In this document: positions 1 through 11,951 of the stretch, piece by piece
Layout of the letters: each line of letters opens with the position of its first letter
How positions within the stretch are numbered: position 1 is the stretch's first letter
DNA from: Moringa oleifera
Lineage: Eukaryota; Streptophyta; Magnoliopsida; Brassicales; Moringaceae
Reading direction: 5' to 3'
NCBI GenBank assembly: GCA_021397835.1
Contig: JAJFZO010000605.1
Coordinates: forward strand, 1,178,001 to 1,242,000
Length of the DNA: 64,000 bases
Notes under the pieces: generated by a model
Databases searched by the model: none
What the model was told of the DNA's origin: nothing
Seen by the model: only the letters and a program-made list of their open reading frames with translations
Position numbers and translations under genes: made by a program

Positions 1-414
1 ACTGGCTTCTCATTGACTTTTTTTTTTTTTTTTTTGGGGGCGGGGGGGGGGGGGAGGGGGTAGGGGATATAAATGAAACAGAAACACCAAATGGATTCAT
101 ATGGTTCATGCTGCCAGTTTGTATATGCATTCACGAGCACAAATGAGATACTGAAACAATACATACACTGAGAAATGTGATTCTGCTTATGAAATTTGAA
201 AAACATATCAATTGTTACTTTGAAAATCATGGTATAATAACATTTTGTTTTAGATTAATGCGCATTTATTAAGAGCTTGAGCAGTACCATACGTACTAAT
301 ATATATGTGTTTGCAGGACAGATTTCCTTTTAATGTATGTGACAGCCAGTCTGAGTATTTCAATCGTTGACAGGGTCAGTAGGAGTTCCTAGTAGCACTC
401 TATCTATTTCTCAG
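1..414 (+). other. Intron of the wybutosine-synthesis gene, with T and G runs
   Basis: Noncoding sequence before the first recognisable exon of the left-edge gene. It holds an 18-base T run (18-35) followed by G tracts at 36-40, 42-54, 56-60 and 63-66 separated by one or two bases. The frame of the downstream exon is closed by a TGA at 352-354, so the exon must start after that. The best acceptor is the pyrimidine-rich CAG ending at 414; an acceptor near 374 is possible. Confidence 0.6.
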
Positions 415-3400
415 GTGCTGGTTGTCGGTGAACCAATAGAAAAGCTTTTCTTATGGGGGCACTCAGCTTGTACATTGGATAACACCGGCCAGAAAGTTCT
501 TGTTTTTGGTGGTTTTGGGGGCATGGGAAGGCATGCACGAAGAAATGAGTCTTTATTGCTTGATCCACTACTTGGCACACTAAAAGCAATTAATGCTGAG
601 GGCCCTCCATCTCCCCGATTGGGTCACACATCTTCTTTGGTTGGGGATCAAATGTTTGTCATTGGAGGCAGGGCTGATCCTTCGAATATTCTGAGTGATT
701 TATGGGTCCTCTCTATTGCCAAAAATAAATGGAAGTTATTAGAATACACTGGCAACGAATTTCCTTGCAGGTGTGTTCATCTTCTCCTTGTGTTGTCATT
801 CCACTATTTCAAGCACTTCATTTTGGTCAAATATTTACATAAAGTACTCTTCTCATCATTATAATGGAAACTAAACATTCCAAGAGTGAACCCAACTTAA
901 TTAGGAAGTATATTAATACCTTTATCTTGAGATTTGCTAAGATTTTCACCGGCATTCTGTTCAAATCTTCTATGATGGAAGATATTTTAATGTTTGTATA
1001 TCCTCTGATTTTTCCTTACAAACTATATATTTGTCTCTTTCAGTTATAGTATTTTTGTGTGTTACACAGGCATCGACATGCAGCAGCAGTTATAAGCTCA
1101 AAGATTTTTGTGTTTGGTGGGCTTAACAATGATAAAATCTCTTCATCCTTGCATGTCCTAGACACAGATGACCTGCATTGGAAAGAGATATTGGCTGGTG
1201 GGGAATGGCCTTCTGCCCGTCATTCTCACGCAATGGTGGCATATGGGTCTCAAATATTCATGTTTGGAGGATACGATGGAGAGAAAGCACTTGGTGACTT
1301 GTACAGTTTTGATGTTCAAACATGTTTATGGAAGAAGGAACAGGTAGCTGGAAGAAGTCCACGTGCCAGGTTCTCCCACTCAATGTTTGTGTATGGAAAC
1401 TTCATTGGAATAATTGGGGGTTGTCCAGTTAGACAACATTATCAAGAGTTGGCGATGCTTGACCTGCAGCTCCATATGTGGAAGCATGTCACCCTTGATT
1501 CTATCGGTAAAGAATTGTTTGTGCGTTGTACGGCCAATGTTGTTGGTGATGATCTTGTTATGATAGGTGGTGGAGCGGCTTGTTATGCTTTTGGAACAAA
1601 GTTTAGTGAGCCAATGAAAATCAACTTACTCCGACTAAGGTCTTTAGACAACAATGTTATGTGTTCACAGATAGGAGAAAATCTTGTTACATACCAAAAT
1701 GGAGGGGTTTTTGAAAAAGAGAATGTGAACTTTCAAGGTCAGGTAATTGGAAATGCTTCATCTGAAAGTCTTAGCTTAAATTCTGGGGCTGAACTTCATC
1801 CTAGTGATGTTCAGGATCAGATTGTTGCTTTCCATTGGATAGTACAGCTAGAAAAGAGTTATGCGAAGTTAGGGAAAGACATTTTGAAGAAGTTTGGGTG
1901 GTTAGATCTTAAAAGAAAGGTGTATTTACAGGATGGTGGTTTGCATATTTGTTTCCCTGTGACTGAACAATTTTCTGCTATATTCCATGGGAAGCCACCA
2001 GTGAATGATAATGAAGGCTCAAATGATCTTTGTATGTTTAGACCATGTACAGAAGGTATTTCTTTAAATAAGATCTCCTGCTCAGCAGCCCTGGATTTTC
2101 TCAACGAATGTGGTGCCACTAAACTGGTGGATGAGGCTGTCGAATTTAAAAAAACTGCAAAAACTCCCTTACAAAAGATGAATGAAGCTGTGGCCTCTTT
2201 AATTGAGCATAAAGGCCTATCAGCTGAACTATTGGAGGAGCTGCCATCTAGGTTTGTGCGTCATAACTTTGTTCCTTTATGTTCGTGCCTTGCTTTGATT
2301 ACAAAAATTTGTTTTATATGGCACACTTTTCTCAGTTAGATAATAGTGGCCGAGTATTTTACTGAAATAATATGGCTTTATATATGAAATTGATGCCTAT
2401 TTGATACATTAACATGTTCTCATTTTTTGTTACTTTAGATGGGAGCGACTTGGTGACATTGTTGTGCTTCCAATGACATCCTTCAAAGATCCGGTGTGGA
2501 AATCTATTGGGAAGGAGCTTTGGCCTGTAACCGCCAAATCACTTAATGCTTCTCGTCTTGCTCGCCAAGTAAGTTACATGCTGGATTAAGGTTCAGCTTA
2601 ATGTACAGGCAGTAACACTTGCTTCATTTTGTTCTCAATACTAGTTAGTGTGGCTTAAATGAAACAACTTTTTCTTTTTTTCTTTTTGTTTACACTTGAG
2701 ACACTTAAGACTAGTGAAAGTTGCTCTAACTAATAGGGAAAGTTTCTGTGGAAGCAACGGTTCAGATTCTTTTCTTTGAGGGGGAAGAGGTGTCAAGTAT
2801 TGCCAATGGTGCACGGTTGAATTCTGTAGATAAATATAATTTTGCTATGACAGCAAAATACATGGTAGAAGGCTCTATTATTATTTAAGTGAAAACTATT
2901 TCCATGCTTCTCCTTCTACACCATTTGTGCGTCTCCATGTGGCACAATGTCAACTAATTCATTTGTGGAGGAAAGATTATTGGTCTCAAATTAAGCTTAC
3001 AGGAAAGAATGTTTGAAACTCATTGGCTTTGTTTTGACGGAAAAAATAAATAAAATTGATGTCATTTTAATGATTAAACAAATGTAGGAGTTGATTCCAG
3101 AGTCACACTTTTCTAGTTTCTTGTAAAATAAATGTCTTGGCCAGAGGGGAAGATGTGCGAGTAGCATCTGTAGATCTTGAATGCTGGAGAGTAACATACA
3201 TGCTACCTTCTTTTTTCTTTTTTTTTTTTGGAGCAGAAACATGAATTAAAGTATTATTCACACAGCTTCAAGGGGATAACACCCATTACTAGTATAGTTA
3301 GTGCCTATAGGTTAAGTATTCTATGAACTCTACTACCTCTCCCTCATTAGCAGAAGATGTACTTGAAACCCAATCTTGTAATACATAGATTCATGAATCC

Positions 3401-6306
3401 CTGATTACATCTGATGAGGTTTCATAGTCATAGTCATCAAACGCTATCCTATTTCTTTCTCGTCATACTAGCCAAAATATTAAAAAAGGAATCATACTGA
3501 TCATTCTCCTCCTCCCTTTTCCTATCCTATGCCCTGTCGAGGCTGGCAACCCCACATCTACAGAACCTGCAACAACCCAGAACAGCCCCAGTAGCTTCAA
3601 AACACTCACCAGCAGCTGGGCAGTCCAGCTGCACTAAAAAATTTAAAAAAAAAAAAAAAAAACAAGTGACAAATTGTCTCTTCTTTCTCGTTACATAGAT
3701 TACATGCTTCCTACCACAAGCATCTTGTCCTTTTATGCTATTTCTTACGCATTCTATTAAATATATTACCATATGGACCTAGTGATGCATATTGGAATTT
3801 CAGTTGACTGTGAATGTTCTGTAAAAGTTGTTTTGATCTACACGCTTGATGACCTATGAAATCTTGTGCTTTATGTCCATGTTAGGTCACCATGTGACCA
3901 TCTATCGTGATACTGTCCAGAGTCGTAAGTAGAGGTATCACGAGCACAAGTATCATATCTGTTATAAAGATTTAAAAGAAGTTAAAGATACATTTTGTTT
4001 GGGAATGGATATCTGATGGATTTTGGCTGTATTTCTAAGGGCCAAGTTGCATCAACCGGTACAAGAGATAGTACTTTGGAGATTCTTGTGGGTGATAATG
4101 GTTGGGTTGATCATCACGAAAACGGGATTCTCTATTCTTTTGATGCTACGAAATGCATGTTCTCTTGGGGGAATCTATCTGAAAAGCTTCGCATGGGTTG
4201 TTTGGACTGCAAAGATGAGGTCATTGTGGATTTGTTTGCTGGAATTGGATATTTTGTGCTCCCTTTCCTTGTTAGGTATGCTGCAATTGCCATTTTGCCT
4301 CACTTCCTAAATACTGCATAAATCTTAAATGTCAATTATGTCTTGAAAGTTATATCCGTGGTATTTTACTTTGTATATACCAAGACTTCTCTTTAAATTA
4401 AGTTTTAGGCATTTTTTAAACATATTGAAATTAATCTTCTCCTGGAGAGAACATTTGGATTTTCCATTTCTAAAGGACTTCCTTAGTAGTCTGTGGTGCT
4501 GCAGAACTTCCGTCTGAACAAAATTAATGGTGGCTGTCCTGTCATCTTATAGACTGTCTAATGAGCAATTTCACTCTTGATCTTCTTTATTCAGTTCCTG
4601 TTGCTTTTGCATGATAATGTTTGACTGATAGGGCAAAAGCAAAGCTGGTATATGCTTGTGAATGGAACCCTCATGCTGTTAATGCGCTTCAACATAATCT
4701 TCAAGCAAATTCCGTCTCTGATCGCTGTATTGTGCTGGAAGGAGATAATCGAATTACAGCACCCAAAGTATGGTCAAGAACTTCATTCTCTTTTTTTTAT
4801 TCAGTTGTATTATTTATTATCTTCTACATGCACAAGTTAAATATTATACGGAGAACAAGGTACTGGTACATGATCTGGAGTGTACTTGCCTCTTATTAAA
4901 GTAAACGAAAACTTAACTACAAACCAGTTGGCTTGGTGGTGATCAGTCCCACTGATGCTTGGGAGCTCTAGAACTAGGTCATTGGTTGCCTCATTCAAGC
5001 AGGTTTCTTGTTTTTCCTGGTGCAAAGGAAATCACTAATAATTGAAAGAGCTGTCTTGCATACCTTGAGGAACATATTCCCCTGTGGTCCATGTTCAAAG
5101 TAAGATCCTTAGATCAGGACAGGAAGGCAAGCTGTTTGAGGCAAAATTCTTTTTCTGTTACTTTCCTAGTCAGTAGATCAGCTGCTTTATTTGCTTCATG
5201 GTTTAATCCCCCTGAAATACCAAGCCAGAAGAACAAGTTTATATTACTGCTCATTGGTTGTAGCAGCTTGTTTGCTCATACTTAGGGAAGATATGATCAG
5301 GTATAACAAATGGGTTGATGAAATCTTAGATCTTTTAAGGTGCTTTATGATTTGGTTAGAATCATCATATGTTTCATAAACATCTGATATTAATTTCAAA
5401 TATGCAGATGGTTCTTCTCAGATGTGAGTTGATTAGATTTGCTCTTATCATTAATTACTTTTCTTCTTTATGTAGCAGTACAGACTGTAGCTTCAATCTC
5501 TTGATAGATTACTTACAATATTATGCAGATTGGATCAATTTATAAGTTGGCTGACTTCCTCTGCTGGTCTGTAAAGACCACATTACCATAATAACGTGTG
5601 TTTAATTTATACAAGGATTTTATGCGATGATTTATTCATCTCAACTCGTTTTCTTTACAGGGAGTTGCTGACCGAGTCTGTCTTGGTCTTCTTCCAACAA
5701 GTGAAGGCAGCTGGGTTACTGCTGTAAGGGCATTAAGGTGCTTCATCCTAGCATTATTCCTCTTGATGATTTATTACTATGTTGTAAATGTAATGTTATT
5801 TCCATATGTGTAATAAAAACAACAATTAAACAAACCTGCTAGTCATTTTCCAGCTTTATATTTACACATTCTAAGGAACATAAATGGTGAAAAATTCATT
5901 ACTCATTTTATGATTTCATATGATGGCATCTGGATTACAGAAACAGTTGATAAGATCTCCTGCTGTCTCTGTCTCTCTCTGTCCCTCTAATTGTAGTACT
6001 TATTATGCAGGTCAGAAGGTGGGGTATTACATGTGCATGGGAATGTGAAGGACTCAGAGGAGAGTTTGTGGACCAAACATGTGTCCGAGTCTTTAAATGA
6101 AATTGCTAGCTCTGAAGGTATCTCTTTGATATTTCAAGTTTGTCCAAGAACAAGCAGTTGGAAAGAAAGTGACACCAAATAAATTGTGGTTGTTTGCAGG
6201 TCATTGTTGGGAAGTCACAGTAGAACATGTTGAGAGAGTGAAATGGTATGCACCACACATACGCCATCTTGTGGCAGATTTCAGATGTAAAATCATCAAG
6301 ATATAA
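415..6306 (+). CDS. tRNA wybutosine-synthesizing protein 2/3/4-like (5' partial)
   Basis: Exons 415-770, 1070-2251, 2439-2568, 4040-4275, 4632-4767, 5661-5737, 6011-6117 and 6200-6306 join in phase to 776 codons, stop TAA. The 5' part lies outside the window. Known plant homologues fuse TYW3, a kelch region (TYW4-like) and a TYW2 methyltransferase, which together build wybutosine at position 37 of tRNA-Phe. What is visible: kelch repeats in the first two exons (VLVFGGFGGMGRH, KIFVFGGLNND, QIFMFGGYDGE), then a Met-10+/TYW2-like methyltransferase. The latter shows the SAM motif DLFAGIGYF at the end of exon 4, the acidic-loop region ACEWNPHAVNALQHN in exon 5, and LGLLPTSEGSW in exon 6. TYW2 transfers the aminocarboxypropyl group of SAM rather than methyl. 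The TYW3 domain should lie to the left and cannot be checked here. The intron 2569-4039 is the longest. Identification is firm at family level; the first exon's 5' edge is uncertain. Confidence 0.9.
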
Positions 6307-7968
6307 CTATTATGCTTCTTAGAAAGCTAGCAGATTAGCTTCCCCTTATAGAGAAAATGGCTGTTGGACCTTATCGGATGTGGAATTTGGACCTTACCCA
6401 TTTCCGGAGTCATCAGATGCAGCAGGTCAGTCTAAATTCAGTAGATGATAAAGGCTGAACAGAGAGAGAAGATATCCTATTGTTGTATCTGTTATATGGT
6501 AATGAAAAATGTCCACAGTTTTGGAGAAAAGACCATTGTTGTAATATATGCTCAGGATATTCATGGAGACTTGCCAGAATCCATCTGGTTTCACTGTGTA
6601 CTCTGTTTTACTTTTGGGCTGTTCTGAAACAGGGTCCGCTCTTTCTTAAGCAGACAATTCTTCTTATGGTTGCTATTCCATTAGCAGTAAATAAACAATG
6701 CAAGTGATTATGCTCCGTTGTCTATTTATTGCTTCAATCTAAAGCTGTCATCAGTAGTGTTAACAATCATTAAAGTTTCTACTTTCGCCATTTCCAATTC
6801 ATAACCAGGAATCATCAATAATGGTCCCTGAAAAGAAAAGGTTCACTATCAACACCATCACCCGGGCTAGTGGCTGATTATCTGACGATCATGAGAGATC
6901 AAAAACAATCAAGCGGCCATGATGCATGCCAAGGTGGGACCTTCCGTACGAGATTCCTTAAGCTGAAAAGTCAAAAAGATAGAGTGTACCCAGTGCGGCC
7001 CATGAGATTTTGTGGATATCCAGGCAGGCCAATGGTGAAGAAAGTCCTCTGTTTCCTTTTTTTTATTAGTGGATAGGCTCACGAGACTAGAAAGTCCTTT
7101 TTTTCTTGTTCTCTTAGTGGATAGGCTCACCGGACACTCTGCTTTAGATTAATATTTATTTCTGAGTGCTCCATTATGAGTCGTCACTGAACAGGAAGCA
7201 GAGCTGGCAGAACAGAAAGAGGAGTGTCGGTGGACAAGCTGAGTAGACTGGCCCACAGCCATTACCGGTGGGCTTCAGCCACTGGCCTTCACCAATATCT
7301 AAAATGACTTTGCTTTCAAACTTTATTCTGCTTTCTTTGTTTCAAAATCAAACAGTATAGTTAGGATTAATTACTATTAAACTACATGACAAATGCTTTT
7401 GCTTTCATTACATCAATAAATCAAACAGTAAAATGCCCAATTCTTCTTTTGTTCCATAAAGATCAATGTTAAACAGTACAATAGGATTAATTAATTAGTT
7501 AATATTGCTTCTCCAAATCAATCTTCAATACCCATTTTTTTATTTCAATTTTGTTGCTTCCATTATTGCACTTCTCTTGAAAATACCAAAAGTTCCCTCT
7601 TCCTAAGTTAATGTTTGGAAAATATTGGTGATTGGGTACTTAGTATTCTAACAAGCTCTTTTCTTGATTATCGTAGTTCAAAAATTACTTCATTAATCAT
7701 CATATTTAACCTGTGTTTAAAAGAATATAAAAAATTATTTAATAAAAAAATCAAGTCTTGTGTTGTTGAGAGTTATACTGATTTTTAAAAAAAAAAATAT
7801 TATAAAACGTCATAATTTTGTAAAATTAATATCACAATAGATTATTATTTTTAATAAAAATATTTTTAAAATTAATAATATTTATGTATATGTATTATCT
7901 GAAATAAATACAAGAACATCTTTGAAAAACAAAATCAAACATTATCACTAATCAATTTATTAAGATTT
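6307..7968. other. Intergenic DNA after the wybutosine gene
   Basis: The 3' UTR of the upstream gene starts here; an AATAAA-type signal near 6686 could serve polyadenylation. A near-duplicate of about 40 bases occurs at 7039-7082 and 7090-7130. From about 7680 to 7930 the sequence is very A+T-rich. Short open frames here lack family resemblance and I do not call them. Confidence 0.5.
7039..7130. repeat. Two-copy local duplication
   Basis: The copies at 7039-7082 and 7090-7130 both begin GAAAGTCCT, run through a T-rich stretch and end TTAGTGGATAGGCTCAC. Spacing between starts is about 50 bases, which fits a recent tandem duplication in noncoding DNA. Confidence 0.75.
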
Positions 7969-9253
7969 CCTGTTCTGGAAATGAGCTGTTCATGACAATG
8001 ACATTGAATGGGCAGCATGTCTCACATGAAAGTGAAGGCTCTTCCAGTTTTAACTTCTTCCCAAGTTTTCCCTGTACAGATTGTTCTTCGTGATGCCCCC
8101 TTTGTCCTCCTTTCTCTAAAAAATTAAAAATTTTCAAACTGCCAAATAATCCCTCCTTCACCTACCAGCAGAGGCAGCTTCCTTCCCAAAGGAACAGAGA
8201 CACTCCATGTAATAATGCTTACCCATTTTATAGCTAAGTTCAGTAAGTTCTTTATTTTAGATTTTCTTTCACTTTCTCTAGCTGATATTCTTTTCCACTA
8301 AAATTTGTTGATTCTTTCTAATGGGACCTGTTGCCTTTTGTACTTTCTGTCAACTTGCTTATCTTTAATCCTGCTTCATTCTTTTAGAAGTTACTAATAG
8401 TTTAGAAGGGATACACACAGCATGTGCAAGTTCCTTGGGTGATTAGCAGTTTATCTGTTTAATTATCAGCTCTTAATTATCTTAAATATAGTGGCAAGAT
8501 CACGTGCAGGATTAATGGTGGAAATTAACCATGCTGACCTCGAGGTCTGACCGCAATGAATGCTATTGTAATATTATATAATAATTGCTGCAGTCATTCA
8601 TTCATTCAACATGTTCAGCTCACGTCTTGTTTGACAAATTGACTGTGTGACCTGCTTACGAAGAAAAATTGTTCATGTAGCTCCAAAAGCAGATGATGAG
8701 GGAAAGCGCAAACAATGTCAGGGAAAGCAGATAGGTTCAATCCTCTGTGAGGTGAGAAATCTATTTTTGGTTGGTGAAGGTGGGTTCTCTTCCTTGATTG
8801 TACTTGTTTCTGGTTATCTTTTTGCTTATTGGGTATATTCTTAGCAAATAAGAACAGAAGAGGAAAAAAAAAACACTGGCGTTAAAACTTTTTAACTGTT
8901 CTTGGATCCTGTAGGGAGATGACAGTAGCTGTGAGCATGACAAATCTACCTCTTTGAGTCACAAGAGACGAAAAAAGAAAAAGGAGGTTTCATGCATGAT
9001 AACTGCTTTCATAAATTCCTCTGAGTCCAACAAGTGTCCTTACTTTCAACACACGAATAAGAATAAAAAAACTTCGAGCCTGTTTTAGTAGTAAATGCTG
9101 GAGAGTAACTACAACTGTACAAAATGGCAAAAGCATCAAATTTACAACCCCTCAAATTAATAACGACCGTCTCTCTTATTTTATTGCCAGATGCAGCTCC
9201 CTTTGGATTTATTTAAGAGGGTATCCGGGAGGGAACTAAAGCAAGGTCAGTGA
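7969..9253 (+). CDS. Unrecognised candidate gene fragment, four exons
   Basis: I do not recognise this protein. Candidate exons 7969-8073, 8681-8751, 8915-8986 and 9191-9253 have AG acceptors and GT donors. They join without breaking frame (phases 1, 0, 0) and end at TGA 9251-9253. The predicted product is hydrophilic, with a serine-rich stretch (SHESEGSSSFNFFPS), a Lys/Arg cluster resembling a nuclear localisation signal (HKRRKKKKE) in exon 3, and a short tail (LPLDLFKRVSGRELKQGQ). No start codon was identified, so further 5' exons or a decayed gene are possible. The last exon overlaps the likely core promoter of the peroxidase gene, which argues against normal expression as drawn. The main support is coherent phase across three junctions. 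Confidence 0.3.
9208..9217 (+). promoter_or_regulatory. TATA-like element of the peroxidase gene
   Basis: TTTATTTAAG lies about 65 bases upstream of the peroxidase ATG at 9282. That spacing leaves a 5' leader of roughly 35-40 bases. Confidence 0.4.
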
Positions 9254-9281
9254 CCTTTGTGACAGAGTGGGAGAGAGAGAA

Positions 9282-10913
9282 ATGGGTGCCAAAGCTCTCT
9301 TCTTCTTTGCTTTGCTTTCCTTCTCAGCTGCGTCTGCTTTAGCAGAAAATGAGAAAGACCCAGGTCTTGTTATGAACTTCTACAAAGATGCTTGCCCTCA
9401 AGCAGAAGATATTATCAGAGAACAAGTCAAGCTTCTCTACAAGCGCCATAAGAACACTGCATTTTCTTGGCTGAGAAACATCTTCCATGACTGTGCTGTT
9501 GAGGTAAGCATAACCTATCCTCATTTCCTTGGTGTTTTTGCTAACGTTTGCTAGCTTTTGATGTAAGACATGTTTCTTTTGTTGGTTTAGTCATGTGATG
9601 CTTCACTGCTGCTGGACTCAACAAGGAGGACCTTGTCTGAAAAAGAGACGGACAGGAGTTTTGGGCTAAGGAATTTCAGGTACATTGAGGACATCAAGGA
9701 AGCTGTAGAGAGAGAGTGCCCTGGAGTTGTTTCCTGCTCAGATATCCTTGTGTTGTCTGCTAGAGATGGCATTGTTGCGGTGCTTCTCTTGTTCCTTCCA
9801 CTCACTTGTCTGCTTTGAAGTAAACTCCTTTCTTTTATAGGATATTCTTGATTCACTCATTTTAACCCACACAGTTTCTAAAACTAGATCTAAAATTCAG
9901 TGCACTTCACTTTTCAAATTTGGGCCCTTGGCACGTCTCAGAGAGTTCTTGACACTGAAAGGTTCCATTTTACAGAGCTCACTCTTCTGATCTGAAATTA
10001 AAGGCATTCTTGTATATTTTTCTGTAGAAGTATGGTCTACTTTATCTTAGAAATTATAAGAAAAGATTTTAAGAGCTGACATGCTGCCATCTCTCCACTT
10101 TCTTTTCTCTTTTCTTTTTATGATATTGTGGCTTTTCTGTTTTGAGATTTGATATACGATCATAGCCTAACAGGCAGAGACTTGATCTTAAATGTACTTT
10201 GTTTTAGCTGGGAGGACCTTACATCCCTCTGAAGACTGGAAGAAGAGATGGCAGGAAGAGCAGAGCAGATGTTGTTGAGCAATACCTCCCAGACCACAAT
10301 GAAAGCATCTCTGTTGTCCTTGAGAGGTTTGGATCTATGGGCATTGACGCCCCTGGAGTTGTGGCCCTGTTAGGTATATTATCTCCTTCATCACCATCAT
10401 CACTATATTTATGCAAGGATGGGTGTAGGCATCCATTCTGTGACACGCATGGACATAAAACTCCAAGGCTTAGTGACTTTGATTTGTTGTTTGTGTCCAC
10501 TAGGTGCTCACAGCGTTGGTAGAACCCACTGTGTGAAGCTGGTGCACCGTCTGTACCCAGAGGTTGACCCAGTGCTCAACCCTGCCCACGTTGAGCACAT
10601 GCTCTATAAGTGCCCAGACCCAATACCAGACCCCAAAGCTGTGCAGTATGTGAGAAACGACCGTGGGACACCCATGAAACTAGACAACAACTACTACAGA
10701 AACATACTGGACAACAAGGGCTTGCTGATTGTAGATCACCAACTAGCCATTGACAAGAGGACCAGACCGTATGTGAAGAAAATGGCCAAGAGCCAAGACT
10801 ACTTCTTCAAGGAGTTTGCAAGAGCCATCACCAAACTCTCCGAGAACAACCCTCTCACAGGCGCAAAGGGTGAGATCAGAAAGCAGTGCAATGTAGCCAA
10901 CAAGCACCACTAG
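9282..10913 (+). CDS. PER42: Class III peroxidase, PER42 type
   Basis: Exons 9282-9503, 9591-9779, 10208-10373 and 10504-10913 give 328 aa. Secreted haem peroxidases of this class oxidise phenolics with H2O2 in the cell wall. An N-terminal hydrophobic signal peptide (about residues 1-21) precedes the mature start. The distal site is WLRNIFHDC (Arg65, His69, Asp70) and the proximal site is GAHSVGRTHC (His195). The sequence matches my recollection of Arabidopsis peroxidase 42 very closely along its length, including NFYKDACPQAEDIIREQVK and NNYYRNILDNKGLL. After the distal His it reads AVESCDASLLL, where most paralogues have FVxGCDAS; this is typical of the PER42 branch. The in-frame GTG upstream at 9267 is not the start: ATG 9282 directly precedes the signal peptide. 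The donor after exon 2 (GCG|GTGCTT) is weak but is required to join IVA to LGGPYIP. Confidence 0.95.
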
Positions 10914-11951
10914 AAGCTGTGCTGCAAGTAATAGCTCGAATTCATCCCCTTGGGTTTATATGGGTGAAGAATCTGAGTAGCAAAATAAGTTTCTGTCTCT
11001 ACATGTGCTTGTTAATGAGCAGAAACAAGCGGGAAGAAGTTGTGTGTGACAATGGTAGTGACTCATTAGGTTCCCTGCTTTTAGCCTAGTTTTCCTTTGC
11101 TCCTCCTCCTCCTTCTGGAGTTCATGAGGATGGTGGATGTATCATGTATGTATGTATGTATGGATGTTGCTTCACATTTATGATGTATGGATTTCAATGA
11201 TAACTGTTATCAATCATTCATGCATATAACTTCTATTCTTTCATGAGCTGGAAAGTGCATTTAACATTTTCTTTGAATTCAATGGAAGAGACCCCATTCC
11301 AAGCACAAGCAGATGAGGAAGATGTTAGAAAAATCAAAAGCAGGAAGGAGATGACATTAAAGAATACATAAAGAATTGAAAGAAGTCGAAGGAGAAAGAA
11401 TAGGAAATATAAAGGGATAAAGATTCCCTTATGTAGGCATGTATGGCTGTATGCATATTCATGCACTAAATTAATTCTTACAGGTAGAGATTTATGTCTA
11501 GTTGTTGTTCAGACTAACAGTTGAGTGTAGTGAAGTCGTGTGAGCCTCTGGTCGCACCAAGACACACGTGCACACACACATACACACGTGTAGAGAGTGA
11601 AGAAGCTTTGGTTATGGGCAGAATTCTTAACCAGTTATGTCAAGTGAACACATTCAGCGAAAGAAACCAAACAAGAAGAGCAGAGAAAGATCATCTAATT
11701 TTCACAAGAGAGGACGTGTTTCATCAACTCTGTACCAAAGCAACGATTGATCAACTAAGCTGGAAGTTTTCCCATATATATCTCTACTGTGAATTGAAGA
11801 GAAGGACGTCATACAGAATCAAAACCCAAAAGTCAGCTACTTAACTAATGAACTAGAAGAAGCTGAAAAATTATATTATGTGACATCTTTCTTTTATTAA
11901 GATTATTTTTCCAGAGATGATGATTTACATGAAATGCATATGCACAGCTGG
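10914..11951. other. Convergent 3' region between peroxidase and the minus-strand gene
   Basis: Holds the 3' UTRs of two converging genes. A short (ATGT)n microsatellite lies near 11142-11163. A CA/ACAC-rich patch lies near 11560-11590. The open frame at 11521-11844 starts at a non-ATG codon and shows no family resemblance. Confidence 0.5.

Noticed and set aside
3527..3772. Minus-strand 81-aa frame inside that intron
   Set aside because: It includes a poly-Phe stretch from an A run and no recognisable domain.
2569..4039. Possible transposon insertion in the long wybutosine-gene intron
   Set aside because: The intron contains poly-A and poly-T runs, but I could not find terminal inverted repeats or target-site duplications by eye.
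11521..11844. 107-aa frame downstream of the peroxidase
   Set aside because: Starts at a non-ATG codon, has no recognised family, and lies in the 3' regions of converging genes.
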